A DNA stretch of 64,000 bases, taken from positions 1 through 64,000 of the forward strand of contig NZ_JAHBBE010000007.1 of the NCBI RefSeq assembly GCF_019331805.1. Direction: 5' to 3'. This DNA comes from Bifidobacterium pongonis (GTDB taxonomy: Bacteria; Actinomycetota; Actinomycetes; Actinomycetales; Bifidobacteriaceae). A model generated the notes under the pieces. It worked only from the letters and a program-made list of their open reading frames with translations, was not told the origin of the DNA and made no database searches. Position 1 is the stretch's first letter. Each line of letters begins with the position of its first letter. A program made the translations under genes and the position numbers. Positions 46,325 through 54,127 of this stretch are shown one piece after another.

Positions 46325-47521
46325 ATGGCCTCCTCTCAGAACAGCAGGAAAAGTGGCGGAAAGCCGACCGGGCGGAAAACCGGTGCCAAAACGGGGAGTG
46401 CCGGATCCAGGCCGAAGGGCACAAGCGTCAAAAAGGGGAAGAGCGCAGGCGGCAAAACAAGGAGCGCCGGTGGTGGCGGAGGCAAGGCCGGGAGTGTGAG
46501 TGCCAAAACGTTGCGGAAGAAGCGCAGGCTGACCGGCGCGTTGGCTGGATTGCTGACGGTCGCCATGATGGTCGAAATCGTGTTGCGTCTGCTGCCCGCC
46601 GACCTGCAGGCGCTGCCGTATATTCCGATTATTCTGCTGTTCGTCCCCTGGTTCATTCTCGTCGGTGCGCTCGCGTTCGGTCTCGCGGTGTTCTCGCGAC
46701 GGCTTGTGGTGTCGCTGCTTGCGCTCGCCTGCCTGTGCGTGAACTGCTGGTGGCAGTACCCGTTCTTTTCGCCCACGCATCCGCTGCCGGTGGCGGCGAC
46801 TTCCGCGGTGGCGCATTCCATTGCGGATACGGATGATCAGTATGCGCGCGTGATGACGTTGAACGTGTATAAGGGCGAGGCCGACGCGCAGTCCATCGTC
46901 GACCTGGTGCGCGAGGAGCGTGTCGAAGTGTTGGCGTTGCAGGAGACGACGAACGATTTCGTGGAGGAGCTGAAGAACGCGCATATCGAAACGTATTTGC
47001 CGTATTCGCAGGTTTCCACGATGGATGGTGCGTATGGGAACGGATTGTGGTCGGCGACCCCGTTGGGCAATCCGGTGGATGATGCGGTGAATTCGAGCGC
47101 GTCGTTCATGCCGGGCGGCACGGTGCGGTTCTCCGACGGGCAGCGCGAGGTGCGGTTCGTTTCCGTGCACACCACGTCGCCAAGGCAAGGCGATTGGCGG
47201 CAGTGGAAGCGCTCGCTGGATGAGCTGGGGTTGAAGCGGGGCGACGAGGGCACGCGGTACGTGTTTATGGGCGATTTCAATGCGACGATGGATCACGCGT
47301 CGATGCGTGAGTTTTTGGGATCAAGGTTCCGTGACGCCGCCTACGGGTCCGGGCATGGGTTCGCGTTCACCAGTCCGACGAACCTGTTCGCAGTACCGGC
47401 TGCGGCTGCCGTCGATCATGTGGTGGTCGATTCCGATATGACCGCCGGTCAGGTGCAGATTAAACGCATCAGCGGCTCCGATCACGCCGCCCTTCTCGCC
47501 ACCATCGACGTAGGTCGCTGA
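46325..47521 (+). CDS. Membrane protein with endonuclease/exonuclease/phosphatase (EEP) domain
   Basis: The 398-residue protein starts with a Lys/Gly/Ser-rich cytoplasmic tail of about 70 residues. Three transmembrane helices follow (ALAGLLTVAMMVEIVLRL; IPIILLFVPWFILVGALAFG; LVVSLLALACLCVNCWW). The extracytoplasmic EEP domain has MTLNVYKGEAD (metal-binding Asn), VLALQETTND (catalytic Glu), FVSVHTTSP, FMGDFNATMDH (GDFN) and GSDHAALL (terminal catalytic Asp-His). It is a probable phosphodiesterase or phosphatase acting outside the membrane; the substrate (nucleic acid, lipid or sugar phosphate) is unknown. Start ATG 46325 with AAAGGGA upstream. It is monocistronic and ends at a convergent junction carrying array 5. 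Confidence 0.88.
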   Translation: MASSQNSRKSGGKPTGRKTGAKTGSAGSRPKGTSVKKGKSAGGKTRSAGGGGGKAGSVSAKTLRKKRRLTGALAGLLTVAMMVEIVLRLLPADLQALPYIPIILLFVPWFILVGALAFGLAVFSRRLVVSLLALACLCVNCWWQYPFFSPTHPLPVAATSAVAHSIADTDDQYARVMTLNVYKGEADAQSIVDLVREERVEVLALQETTNDFVEELKNAHIETYLPYSQVSTMDGAYGNGLWSATPLGNPVDDAVNSSASFMPGGTVRFSDGQREVRFVSVHTTSPRQGDWRQWKRSLDELGLKRGDEGTRYVFMGDFNATMDHASMREFLGSRFRDAAYGSGHGFAFTSPTNLFAVPAAAAVDHVVVDSDMTAGQVQIKRISGSDHAALLATIDVGR

Positions 47522-47601
47522 CCTTATCCGTCCCTTCGCGCCCGCAGCGCGGTCCCCAAACAGTTTTACGCCGCCCGGCTGCTATCGGGTTTGTGAGTTT
47601 C

Positions 47602-48223
47602 TTTACCGGAATCGGACAGAATTGGGCCGTTTTTGTCTGATTTCGGTAATGGGGGAGACAGGAGTCCGGCATGCTCCGCTGGAACCGGATGCGCTTTACC
47701 GGAATCGGACAGAATGGGGCGGATTTTGTCTGAAAACGGTAATGGGGGAGACGGGGTCTGGCACGCTTCGCTGGAACCGGGTGCGCTTTACCGGAATCGG
47801 ACAGAATTGGCGGGATTTTGTCTGATTTCGGTAATGGGGGATGGGAATGGGGATGGCGATGCCGTCTCTGCCAAGCTGCGCTGGGCCGGGATTGAGAGGA
47901 CGGCGTGGGGCGTGTGAGACTGTAAGCTTGGCCAAACGGCCTTGAGTGTGTCGAACGCGCTCCATGCCGTCCGGCCACTGTCGGGGATTGGGGAGTCTGT
48001 GTCCGGAATCGGACAGAATGGGGCGGATTTTGTCTGAAAACGGTAATGGGGGTCCGGCATGCTCCGCTGGAACCGGACGCGCTTTACCGGAATCGGACAG
48101 AATTGGGCCGTTTTTGTCTGAAAACGGTAATGGGGGGAGACGGGGTCTGGCATGCTTCACGGGAACCGGATGCGCTTTACCGGAATCGGACAGAATGGGG
48201 CGGATTTTGTCTGATTCCGGTAA
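47602..48223. repeat. Palindrome array 5: 6 family A units with long conserved spacers
   Basis: Units are near 47602, 47696, 47787, 48002, 48082 and 48176, with a period of about 80-95 bp except for the 47834-48001 gap. Left arm TTACCGGAATCGGACAG, core AATTGGGCCGTTT or AATGGGGCGGATT, right arm TGTCTGATTTCGGTAA or TGTCTGAAAACGGTAA. Most spacers share a conserved block ending CTGGAACCGGATGCGCTT. No gene is supported in the gap. Confidence 0.9.
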
Positions 48224-48255
48224 TGGGGGATTGGGAAGTTGGGGGGGGCTGTCGC

Positions 48256-48380
48256 CATCTGTCTACGCTGGCGGGCGCTCGGCGTAGACAGATGACGATG
48301 TCGTCTCCGTTTGTCCACGCTGGCGGGCGCTTGGCGTAGACAAACGGTAATCCCATCGCCGTTTGCCTACGCCGGGGCGA
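48256..48380. repeat. Hairpin family C between array 5 and xseB
   Basis: A perfect 13-bp hairpin CATCTGTCTACGC/GCGTAGACAGATG (48256-48294) and a 14-bp hairpin CCGTTTGTCCACGC/GCGTAGACAAACGG (48307-48347, one mismatch) share the loop TGGCGGGCGC. A third degenerate left arm (CCGTTTGCCTACGC) begins at 48359. It lies 11 bp after the xseB stop and may end xseAB transcription. Confidence 0.8.
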
Positions 48381-48390
48381 GCTTCGGTCC

Positions 48391-48675
48391 TTAGTCCAGG
48401 TTGGACTGCGTGCCGGCGGTGTCCGCCGTGGCGGCCTGCGCGTTCTGGGCGGCGTCGAGCTTGGCTCGCACTTCGTTCAGCAGCGTCTGCGCACGCTGGG
48501 CCAGCGCTTCGCCGATTTCCCACTGCCTCATGGACTGGTCGAGGTTCAGGCCGCCGGCTTCGAGCGCCTGCACGGCTTCGATGAGCTTGTCGCGCGCCTC
48601 CTCATAGGGCATCTGCGCGATGGCCTTGCGCTCGTCGTCGGTGAGGGTGGATGCTGCGGTGTTCTGGTCTGCCAT
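48391..48675 (-). CDS. xseB: Exodeoxyribonuclease VII small subunit
   Basis: The 94-residue protein has the XseB helical core: MPYEEARDKLIEAVQALEAG, GLNLDQSMRQWEIGEALAQR and LLNEVRAKLD, the standard small-subunit signature, plus an Ala/Thr-rich tail. It coats the XseA helical stalk in exonuclease VII, which degrades single-stranded DNA in mismatch repair and damage recovery. ATG 48675 has AAGGAA 4 bp upstream; the frame upstream to 48801 lacks such a site. It lies 91 bp downstream of xseA; the spacer holds 10-bp TTTGGCTGTT repeats. Confidence 0.93.
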   Translation of the reverse strand: MADQNTAASTLTDDERKAIAQMPYEEARDKLIEAVQALEAGGLNLDQSMRQWEIGEALAQRAQTLLNEVRAKLDAAQNAQAATADTAGTQSNLD

Positions 48676-48766
48676 GGTGTGTTCCTTTGCTGTGTTGTCC
48701 TGGCTGTGTTTTTGGCTGTTTTGGCTGTTTTGGCTGTGTCCGGCTGTGTCCGGCTGGCTGCGCCCG

Positions 48767-50059
48767 CTATGCGCTTTCGCCTCCGCCCGGCAGAATTTCA
48801 TCCGCGGTGGCGGTGACCACGCCCTTCTTCAGGGTGAGGGTGAGCTTGTCTCCGGTGGCGATGCGCGAGGCGTCGTCGAGCACGTGCCCGTCCGCGTCCT
48901 GTATGACGGCGTAGCCGCGGTTCAGGGTGGATTGCGGGCTGAGCGCGGTGAGGGAGGCGTGCGCTTTTTCGATGGTGAGGGAGGCGTCGTCGATGATGCG
49001 GCGCATGCCGATGTCCATGCGGTTGCGCGCTTCGTCGATCAGTCGCTGGTGCGGTTCGAGCATGGTGTGCGGCTGGGTGAGGCTGGGGCGGTTCGCATAG
49101 CCTTCGACGAGGCGGAGTTCGGCGTCGACGCGTCCGGAGATGCGCATGCGCATTTGCCGGATGGCGTTGCTGATGAGCTGCCATTGTTCGCGCACGTCCG
49201 GAACGACTTTTTTGGCGGCGTCGGTTGGCGTGGAGGCGCGCAGGTCGGCTGCCAGGTCGATGAGCGTCCAGTCGTCTTCGTGTCCGATGGCGGAGATGAG
49301 CGGCGTGCGGCATGCTGCGGCCGCGCGTACTACGCCTTCGTCCGAGAATCCGACGAGGTCTTCGAATGCGCCGCCGCCGCGGGCCACGATGATCACGTCC
49401 ACTTCGGGGTCGGCGTCGAGTTGGCGGATGGCGGCGATGATGTCGGGTGGGCATTGCGTGCCTTGCACGTGTGCGTGGAGGACTTTGAAGCGCACGGCCG
49501 GCCAGCGTAGGTTGACGTTGGTGATGATGTCGCCTTCGGCGCGTGCTTGGGGTGCGCAGATGAGGCCGATGCATGCGGGGAATTCGGGGAGCGGTTTTTT
49601 GCGGTCGGCGTCGAAGAGCCCTTCGCCTTTGAGCTTCTTGCGCAGTTCGTCGATTTGTTCTTTGAGTCCGCCGGCGCCGATTTTGCGGATGTCGTCGCCG
49701 ATGAAGCTGAGTCGTGTCTGTTTGACCCAGATGTCGGCGTGTCCGTGGATGACGACGCGGTCGCCTTGGCGGAATTGCGAGGCTGCGGCTGCGAATGCGC
49801 GCCATCCGGAGACAGAGATGGCGATGTCTTCGAAGTCGTCGCGCACGGTGAGGTAGGCGGATCCGGCGCGGCGCGTGTTGATTTCGGTGATTTGGCCGCA
49901 GATCCATGCTGCCGGCCATTTTTCCACGGCTGTGTGGAATTTCTGGCTGAGTACGCTTACCGGCCAGGGGTTGTCTGCGGTGGTTTCGCGTGCCAGCCGC
50001 GGCAGTTGGTCGAATGGGCGCGGTATTTGCATACCCGTCGTGTTCTGGTCTTCGCTCAT
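48767..50059 (-). CDS. xseA: Exodeoxyribonuclease VII large subunit
   Basis: The 430-residue protein has an N-terminal OB fold (PVSVLSQKFHTAVEKWPAAW, ICGQITEI, YLTVRD, VVIHGHADIW), the catalytic domain with CIGLICAPQARAEGDIITN, DVIIVARGGGAFEDLVGFSD and PLISAIGHEDDWTLIDLAAD, and a C-terminal coiled coil ending LNRGYAVIQDADG. Catalyses bidirectional hydrolysis of single-stranded DNA with XseB. Ala/Glu-rich signatures match actinobacterial XseA. The start at ATG 50059 has GGAG only 3 bp upstream; GTG 50068 is an alternative. It is divergent from nrdD across a long regulatory region. Confidence 0.93.
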   Translation of the reverse strand: MSEDQNTTGMQIPRPFDQLPRLARETTADNPWPVSVLSQKFHTAVEKWPAAWICGQITEINTRRAGSAYLTVRDDFEDIAISVSGWRAFAAAASQFRQGDRVVIHGHADIWVKQTRLSFIGDDIRKIGAGGLKEQIDELRKKLKGEGLFDADRKKPLPEFPACIGLICAPQARAEGDIITNVNLRWPAVRFKVLHAHVQGTQCPPDIIAAIRQLDADPEVDVIIVARGGGAFEDLVGFSDEGVVRAAAACRTPLISAIGHEDDWTLIDLAADLRASTPTDAAKKVVPDVREQWQLISNAIRQMRMRISGRVDAELRLVEGYANRPSLTQPHTMLEPHQRLIDEARNRMDIGMRRIIDDASLTIEKAHASLTALSPQSTLNRGYAVIQDADGHVLDDASRIATGDKLTLTLKKGVVTATADEILPGGGESA

Positions 50060-50400
50060 GGGCTCCACTATAGGTGCTGGGTCGAATCGGATGGGGCGTG
50101 CGGGGTGGCTGTGTTGGGTCGGGAAGGAGTATTATGCCGGGTTGGCTTGCCTGCTGGCGAACCGGATTGGTGTGCCGATTGGCATGTCGGATATGAGTCG
50201 GATGTGAGCCGGATATGTGCCGGGTCGCCCAGCCGGGTCGCCCAGCCGGGTCGGCACGTCGCCCGACATGCCGACGACGCTCCGCCGCCGTACCGCGTGT
50301 CGCGTTCCGGCGCCTTGCGATTGGGGCTGTCGGAGGGGTTCGACGGCGGATTGTTACGTGAATCACACAATCCTCTTTTTCGGCGGTATTACGCCAAAAA
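50060..50400. other. Part of the xseA-nrdD divergent region: short direct repeats, no gene
   Basis: Contains three CCGGGTCGCCCAG-type tandem units (about 50219-50255) and GTCGGATATGAG-type repeats just before them. The last 60 bp are AT-richer and lead into the NrdR boxes; they probably hold the nrdD promoter. Confidence 0.5.
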
Positions 50401-50447
50401 ACACTACCCCTAGTGTTTGGTCGGCGTGGCGAAACTATATGTAGGGG
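50401..50447 (+). promoter_or_regulatory. Two tandem NrdR boxes, 31 bp apart
   Basis: Box 1 (50401-50416) is ACACTACCCCTAGTGT, with a perfect ACACTA/TAGTGT palindrome. Box 2 (50432-50447) is AAACTATATGTAGGGG. Their starts are exactly 31 bp apart, about three helical turns, which is the usual spacing of NrdR box pairs. NrdR represses ribonucleotide reductase genes when dATP is high. Confidence 0.85.
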
Positions 50448-50530
50448 TACAGTACATGAGGCAACAAAAACGAAACCCTTGTGAGCAAGGCGTGGAACCG
50501 GCGCTTGGGCGCCCAGGAAGAGGCAGAAAG

Positions 50531-52921
50531 ATGACGATGGAAACAGTCGGCACGACAACGCACAAAACCTCCACCAGCACGGTGCAGGTGGAGAAGCGCG
50601 ACGGTCGTATCGTGGATTTCGATCCGATCAACATCATCGCCGCAGTGAAGTCCGCGTTCGCCGACCTTGACAAGAAGATCGGCCCCGAGGAGGAAGCGCT
50701 GATCCGTGACCTCGCCAATCAGGTGGAGGGCGAGATCAAGGAGCGTTACGCGGGCCCGGCCAAGATCGAGGATATTCAGAATCTCGTCGAGCATGCGCTT
50801 ATCGAGGATCATCTGTACGACGTGGCCCGTAACTACACGAACTACCGTCTCGACAAGGACATCCAGCGCGCCAAGGCCACGGATGTGAACGAGGCGGTGT
50901 CCCGTTTCATCAACAACGATCCCACGCTGATCCACGAGAACGCCAACAAGGATTCCAACGTCTACGCCACCCAGCGTGATCTGCTCGCGGGTGCCGTCAG
51001 CAAGGCGGCGGCGCTGAACATGCTGCCCCCGGCGGTCGCCAACGCCCATATGAAGGGCGATATCCACTTCCACGACGCCGATTATTCGCCGTTCACCGCG
51101 CAGTCGAACTGTTCCCTGCCGAACTTCTGGGACATGCTGGCGAACGGCTTCACCCTGGGCAACGCGCCGATGGCGTCCCCGAAGTCCATCGCCATCGCGG
51201 CCACGCAGATCACCCAGATCATGAAGGACGTGGCGTCCAGCCAGTACGGCGGCCAGACCGCGAACCGCGCCGACGAGCATCTCGCCCGTTATGCGCGTAA
51301 GGATTACGAGAAGTTCCTTGAGGAGGCGCGCGAGAACATCCCCGACGGCATGCCGGTGGAATTCGCCCGCCGCCAGGTGGAGAACGCCAAGAAGAACGAG
51401 CCGAGCAAGCTGCATTTCGGCTCCCGCGAGCCGTTGCCCATGGATACCCCGTTCCATGACGATGTGGATGAGCTGGAGCAGGAGCGTGAGATCCTGGCCA
51501 AGATCCGTACGCGTAAGGCCATTTACGACGCCATGCAGACCATGGAATACCAGATCAATTCGAACCGTGTGTCCAACGGCCAGACGCCGTTCGTCACGGT
51601 CGGCTTCGGCTTGGGTACCGACTGGTTCGCCCGTGAGGTGCAGCGTGCGATTCTGCTGAATCGTATTCGTGGCCTCGGCAAGGATCATCACACGGCCATC
51701 TTCCCGAAGCTCGTGTTCACCATCAAGCATGGCGTGAACTGCGATCCGGAGGATCCGAACTACGATCTCAAGCAGCTTGCGTTGGAATGCGCCACCAAGC
51801 GCATGTACCCGGACGTGGTGTTCTACGAGAACATCGTCAAAATCACCGGTTCCTTCAAGGCGCCGATGGGCTGCCGTTCCTTCCTGCAGGGCTGGGTCAA
51901 CCCGGAGACCGGCAAGGACGAGGAGGACGGCCGTATGAATCTCGGCGTCGTCTCCGTCAACGTTCCGCGTATCGCGCTGGAATCGCATGGCGATAAGAAT
52001 CGTTTCTGGAAGCTGTTCGACGAGCGTATGGAAGTGGCCCATCAGGCGCTGCAGTTCCGCATCATGCGCTGCAAGCAGGCCACGCCGGTGAACGCCCCCA
52101 CGCTGTTCCGCTACGGCGCGTTCGGCCGCTTGGGTGCCAACGATAACGTCGACGCGCTGTTCAAGAACGAGCGTGCCACCGTGTCGCTGGGCTACATCGG
52201 CCTGGCCGAGGCGACCGCCGTGTTCTACGGCAAGAACTGGATCCGCGACCACGGCTGGGACCCGGAGGGCAAGGAATTCGCCCTGTCCATCGTCAAGCGC
52301 ATGAACGAGCTGTGCAAGCAGTGGAGCAAGGCCGAAGGCTACCATTATTCGGTGTATTCCACGCCTGCCGAGTCGTTGACGGATCGTTTCAACCGCATGG
52401 ATCGTGAGAAGTTCGGCAAGGTCGACGGCGTGACCGACCACGACTTCTACACCAACTCCTTCCACTACCCGGTGTGGCTGCAGCCGACGCCGATGGAGAA
52501 GCTCACCTTCGAGAAGGACTTCCCGTACTACGCGTCCGGCGGTTTCATCAACTACTGCGAGTACCCGTGCCTGCAGGACAATCCGAAGGCGCTGGAAGCG
52601 GTGTGGGATTACGCCTACAACATCGGCATTGGCTATCTCGGTACGAACACGCCGATCGACCACTGCTTCGTGTGCGGTTTCCAGGGCGATTTCGAGCCGA
52701 CCGACGAGGGCTTCAAGTGCCCGGAGTGCGGTAATTCCGATCCGGATAAGTGTAATGTGACCAAGCGTACCTGCGGCTATCTGGGTAATCCGGTGCAGCG
52801 CCCGATGGTGCATGGCCGTCATGAGGAGATCGCGCATCGCGTGAAGCATATGAGCGGCGAGACCGGTCATGTGACGCTGAAGGATGGTTCCGAGCGCGAA
52901 TGGTTCGAGGAGACCAGGTAG
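50531..52921 (+). CDS. nrdD: Anaerobic ribonucleoside-triphosphate reductase (class III)
   Basis: The 796-residue enzyme has an N-terminal ATP cone (VQVEKRDGRIVDFDPINIIA), the glycyl-radical enzyme barrel (GDIHFHDADYSPFTAQSNC; MGCRSFLQGWVNPETG with an active-site Cys; LGVVSVNVPRIAL), the C-terminal zinc site CFVCGFQGD...CPECGNSDPDKC and the glycyl radical loop KRTCGYLGNP. Reduces NTPs to dNTPs under anaerobiosis using formate or a thioredoxin-like donor. ATG 50531 is chosen (ATG 50537 also possible), with AGGAAGAGG upstream. Upstream NrdR boxes and downstream nrdG form the expected module. Confidence 0.96.
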   Translation: MTMETVGTTTHKTSTSTVQVEKRDGRIVDFDPINIIAAVKSAFADLDKKIGPEEEALIRDLANQVEGEIKERYAGPAKIEDIQNLVEHALIEDHLYDVARNYTNYRLDKDIQRAKATDVNEAVSRFINNDPTLIHENANKDSNVYATQRDLLAGAVSKAAALNMLPPAVANAHMKGDIHFHDADYSPFTAQSNCSLPNFWDMLANGFTLGNAPMASPKSIAIAATQITQIMKDVASSQYGGQTANRADEHLARYARKDYEKFLEEARENIPDGMPVEFARRQVENAKKNEPSKLHFGSREPLPMDTPFHDDVDELEQEREILAKIRTRKAIYDAMQTMEYQINSNRVSNGQTPFVTVGFGLGTDWFAREVQRAILLNRIRGLGKDHHTAIFPKLVFTIKHGVNCDPEDPNYDLKQLALECATKRMYPDVVFYENIVKITGSFKAPMGCRSFLQGWVNPETGKDEEDGRMNLGVVSVNVPRIALESHGDKNRFWKLFDERMEVAHQALQFRIMRCKQATPVNAPTLFRYGAFGRLGANDNVDALFKNERATVSLGYIGLAEATAVFYGKNWIRDHGWDPEGKEFALSIVKRMNELCKQWSKAEGYHYSVYSTPAESLTDRFNRMDREKFGKVDGVTDHDFYTNSFHYPVWLQPTPMEKLTFEKDFPYYASGGFINYCEYPCLQDNPKALEAVWDYAYNIGIGYLGTNTPIDHCFVCGFQGDFEPTDEGFKCPECGNSDPDKCNVTKRTCGYLGNPVQRPMVHGRHEEIAHRVKHMSGETGHVTLKDGSEREWFEETR

Positions 52922-53016
52922 TATGAGCCGCCGTCCGGGCTGTGCCTTGGCGGCCAACCGGGTGCCATGCGGTGCGCGTGAACGTGTGGATGCGCATGGT
53001 TGCCTGTGATCGCGGG

Positions 53017-53054
53017 ATGAGGGCGGTCGGTTGTGCATCGCCGACCGCCCTCAT
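53017..53054 (+). terminator. Strong hairpin between nrdD and nrdG
   Basis: Perfect 14-bp stem ATGAGGGCGGTCGG/CCGACCGCCCTCAT with a 10-nt loop. No T-run follows, so it may partly terminate or stabilise the nrdD mRNA and lower nrdG expression relative to nrdD. Confidence 0.65.
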
Positions 53055-53132
53055 GCGTGTGGTGGTTGATATCGGGCGGCGGTAGCTGTGCCGAGGGCCG
53101 TAAGTGGCCGGTAGGGAATGTTCGGAGTGGAT

Positions 53133-53933
53133 ATGGCAGAGGATATGGGCGGATTTCGCAAGGCGGAGCCTCAGGCGGAAGTCAAAGCGGAGACCAAAGC
53201 GGAGACCGCAACCGGTTCCAAGGCGGCAAACGAGCCCAAACGTCATGATTTCGCCGCGGGGGAGACCGGGCGCGGCCCGTCGATCCCTTCGCATGGCTTG
53301 GCCAACGATCCGCGTGCCGGCCAGTGGGACGGCAGGCGGATGTCCAAGCGGATGATCGCCGACTATAAGACCTTCATCGTCACCGACGGCGAGGGCGTAC
53401 GCAATTCCATTTACGTATCCGGCTGCCCGTTCCATTGCGTCGAATGCTTCAACTCCTCCATCTGGGATTTCCAGGCGGGCCACGAGTACACGCAGCGTTT
53501 GGAGGACAAGATCATCGATGATCTGCGCGCGCCGTGGGTGCAGGGCATCACGTTTCTGGGCGGCGAACCGATGCTCGCCACGCCGGTGCTGATTCCCCTG
53601 GCGCAGCGCATCAGGCGCGAATTCGGGCATAGCAAGGATATTTGGAGCTGGACAGGCTACACGTGGGAGGAGCTTATGCGGCCGGGGGAGACGCCCGACA
53701 AGCGTGAGCTGCTGGAACTGATTGATGTGCTTGTGGACGGGCGGTATCTCAAGGATCAGCATGATTCGCTGCTGCAGTTCCGCGGGTCGCGTAACCAGCG
53801 CATTCTCGACGTGCCGAAATCGCTTGCCGCGGGCGGGCCGGTGATATGGGCCAGGCTGCACGATCAGGAACGTCAGGTGTCCGAGATCTATCTCAAGGAT
53901 CGCGGCGCGGGTGAGGGTGCGCAGGCATCCTGA
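53133..53933 (+). CDS. nrdG: Anaerobic ribonucleotide reductase activating enzyme (radical SAM)
   Basis: The 266-residue radical SAM protein has the 4Fe-4S/AdoMet motif VSGCPFHCVECFN (CX3CX2C), GITFLGGEPMLA (GGE motif), WSWTGYTWEEL and IDVLVDGRYLKDQ, followed by FRGSRNQRILDV. It installs the glycyl radical on NrdD. The N-terminus carries an extra Ala/Glu/Lys-rich stretch of about 45 residues (EVKAETKAETATGSKAANEP) not typical of NrdG. The start at ATG 53133 has GGAG 5 bp upstream; ATG 53118 is possible. It lies 211 bp after nrdD, behind a hairpin. Confidence 0.94.
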   Translation: MAEDMGGFRKAEPQAEVKAETKAETATGSKAANEPKRHDFAAGETGRGPSIPSHGLANDPRAGQWDGRRMSKRMIADYKTFIVTDGEGVRNSIYVSGCPFHCVECFNSSIWDFQAGHEYTQRLEDKIIDDLRAPWVQGITFLGGEPMLATPVLIPLAQRIRREFGHSKDIWSWTGYTWEELMRPGETPDKRELLELIDVLVDGRYLKDQHDSLLQFRGSRNQRILDVPKSLAAGGPVIWARLHDQERQVSEIYLKDRGAGEGAQAS

Positions 53934-53972
53934 TTCGTTGCGCCGGGCGCGTTTCGTTCAGACAAATACGAT

Positions 53973-54015
53973 GAGCGGGCGGTGGTTCCGGGAAACCGGG
54001 AGCCACCGCCCGCTC
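53973..54015 (+). terminator. Hairpin after nrdG, at a convergent junction
   Basis: Perfect 13-bp stem GAGCGGGCGGTGG/CCACCGCCCGCTC. It is the only strong structure in this 195-bp convergent gap, which carries no family A palindromes. It could serve both strands. Confidence 0.7.
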
Positions 54016-54069
54016 GTCATATGCCGTGTTCGGCGGATGGGGGAGTGTGGCTAGGTGGGCTGTCTAATC

Positions 54070-54109
54070 GTTGCTAACCATTGCCAACCATTGCCAACCA
54101 TTGCTAACC
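54070..54109. repeat. 10-bp tandem repeat (ATTGCCAACC type)
   Basis: Four to five near-identical 10-bp units (TTGCTAACCA / TTGCCAACCA) lie just after the stop of the minus-strand gene that ends at 54128. Confidence 0.75.
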
Positions 54110-54127
54110 GCTGCCGTCCGGCACCGG

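Noticed and set aside
12757-48223. Reading the family A palindromes as ordinary rho-independent terminators
   Set aside because: No T-run follows the stems, many stems have internal mismatches, and separate good terminators precede arrays 1 and 3.
50435-53038. 867-codon open frame antisense to nrdD
   Set aside because: Shadow of nrdD, whose catalytic motifs and regulatory boxes are clear.
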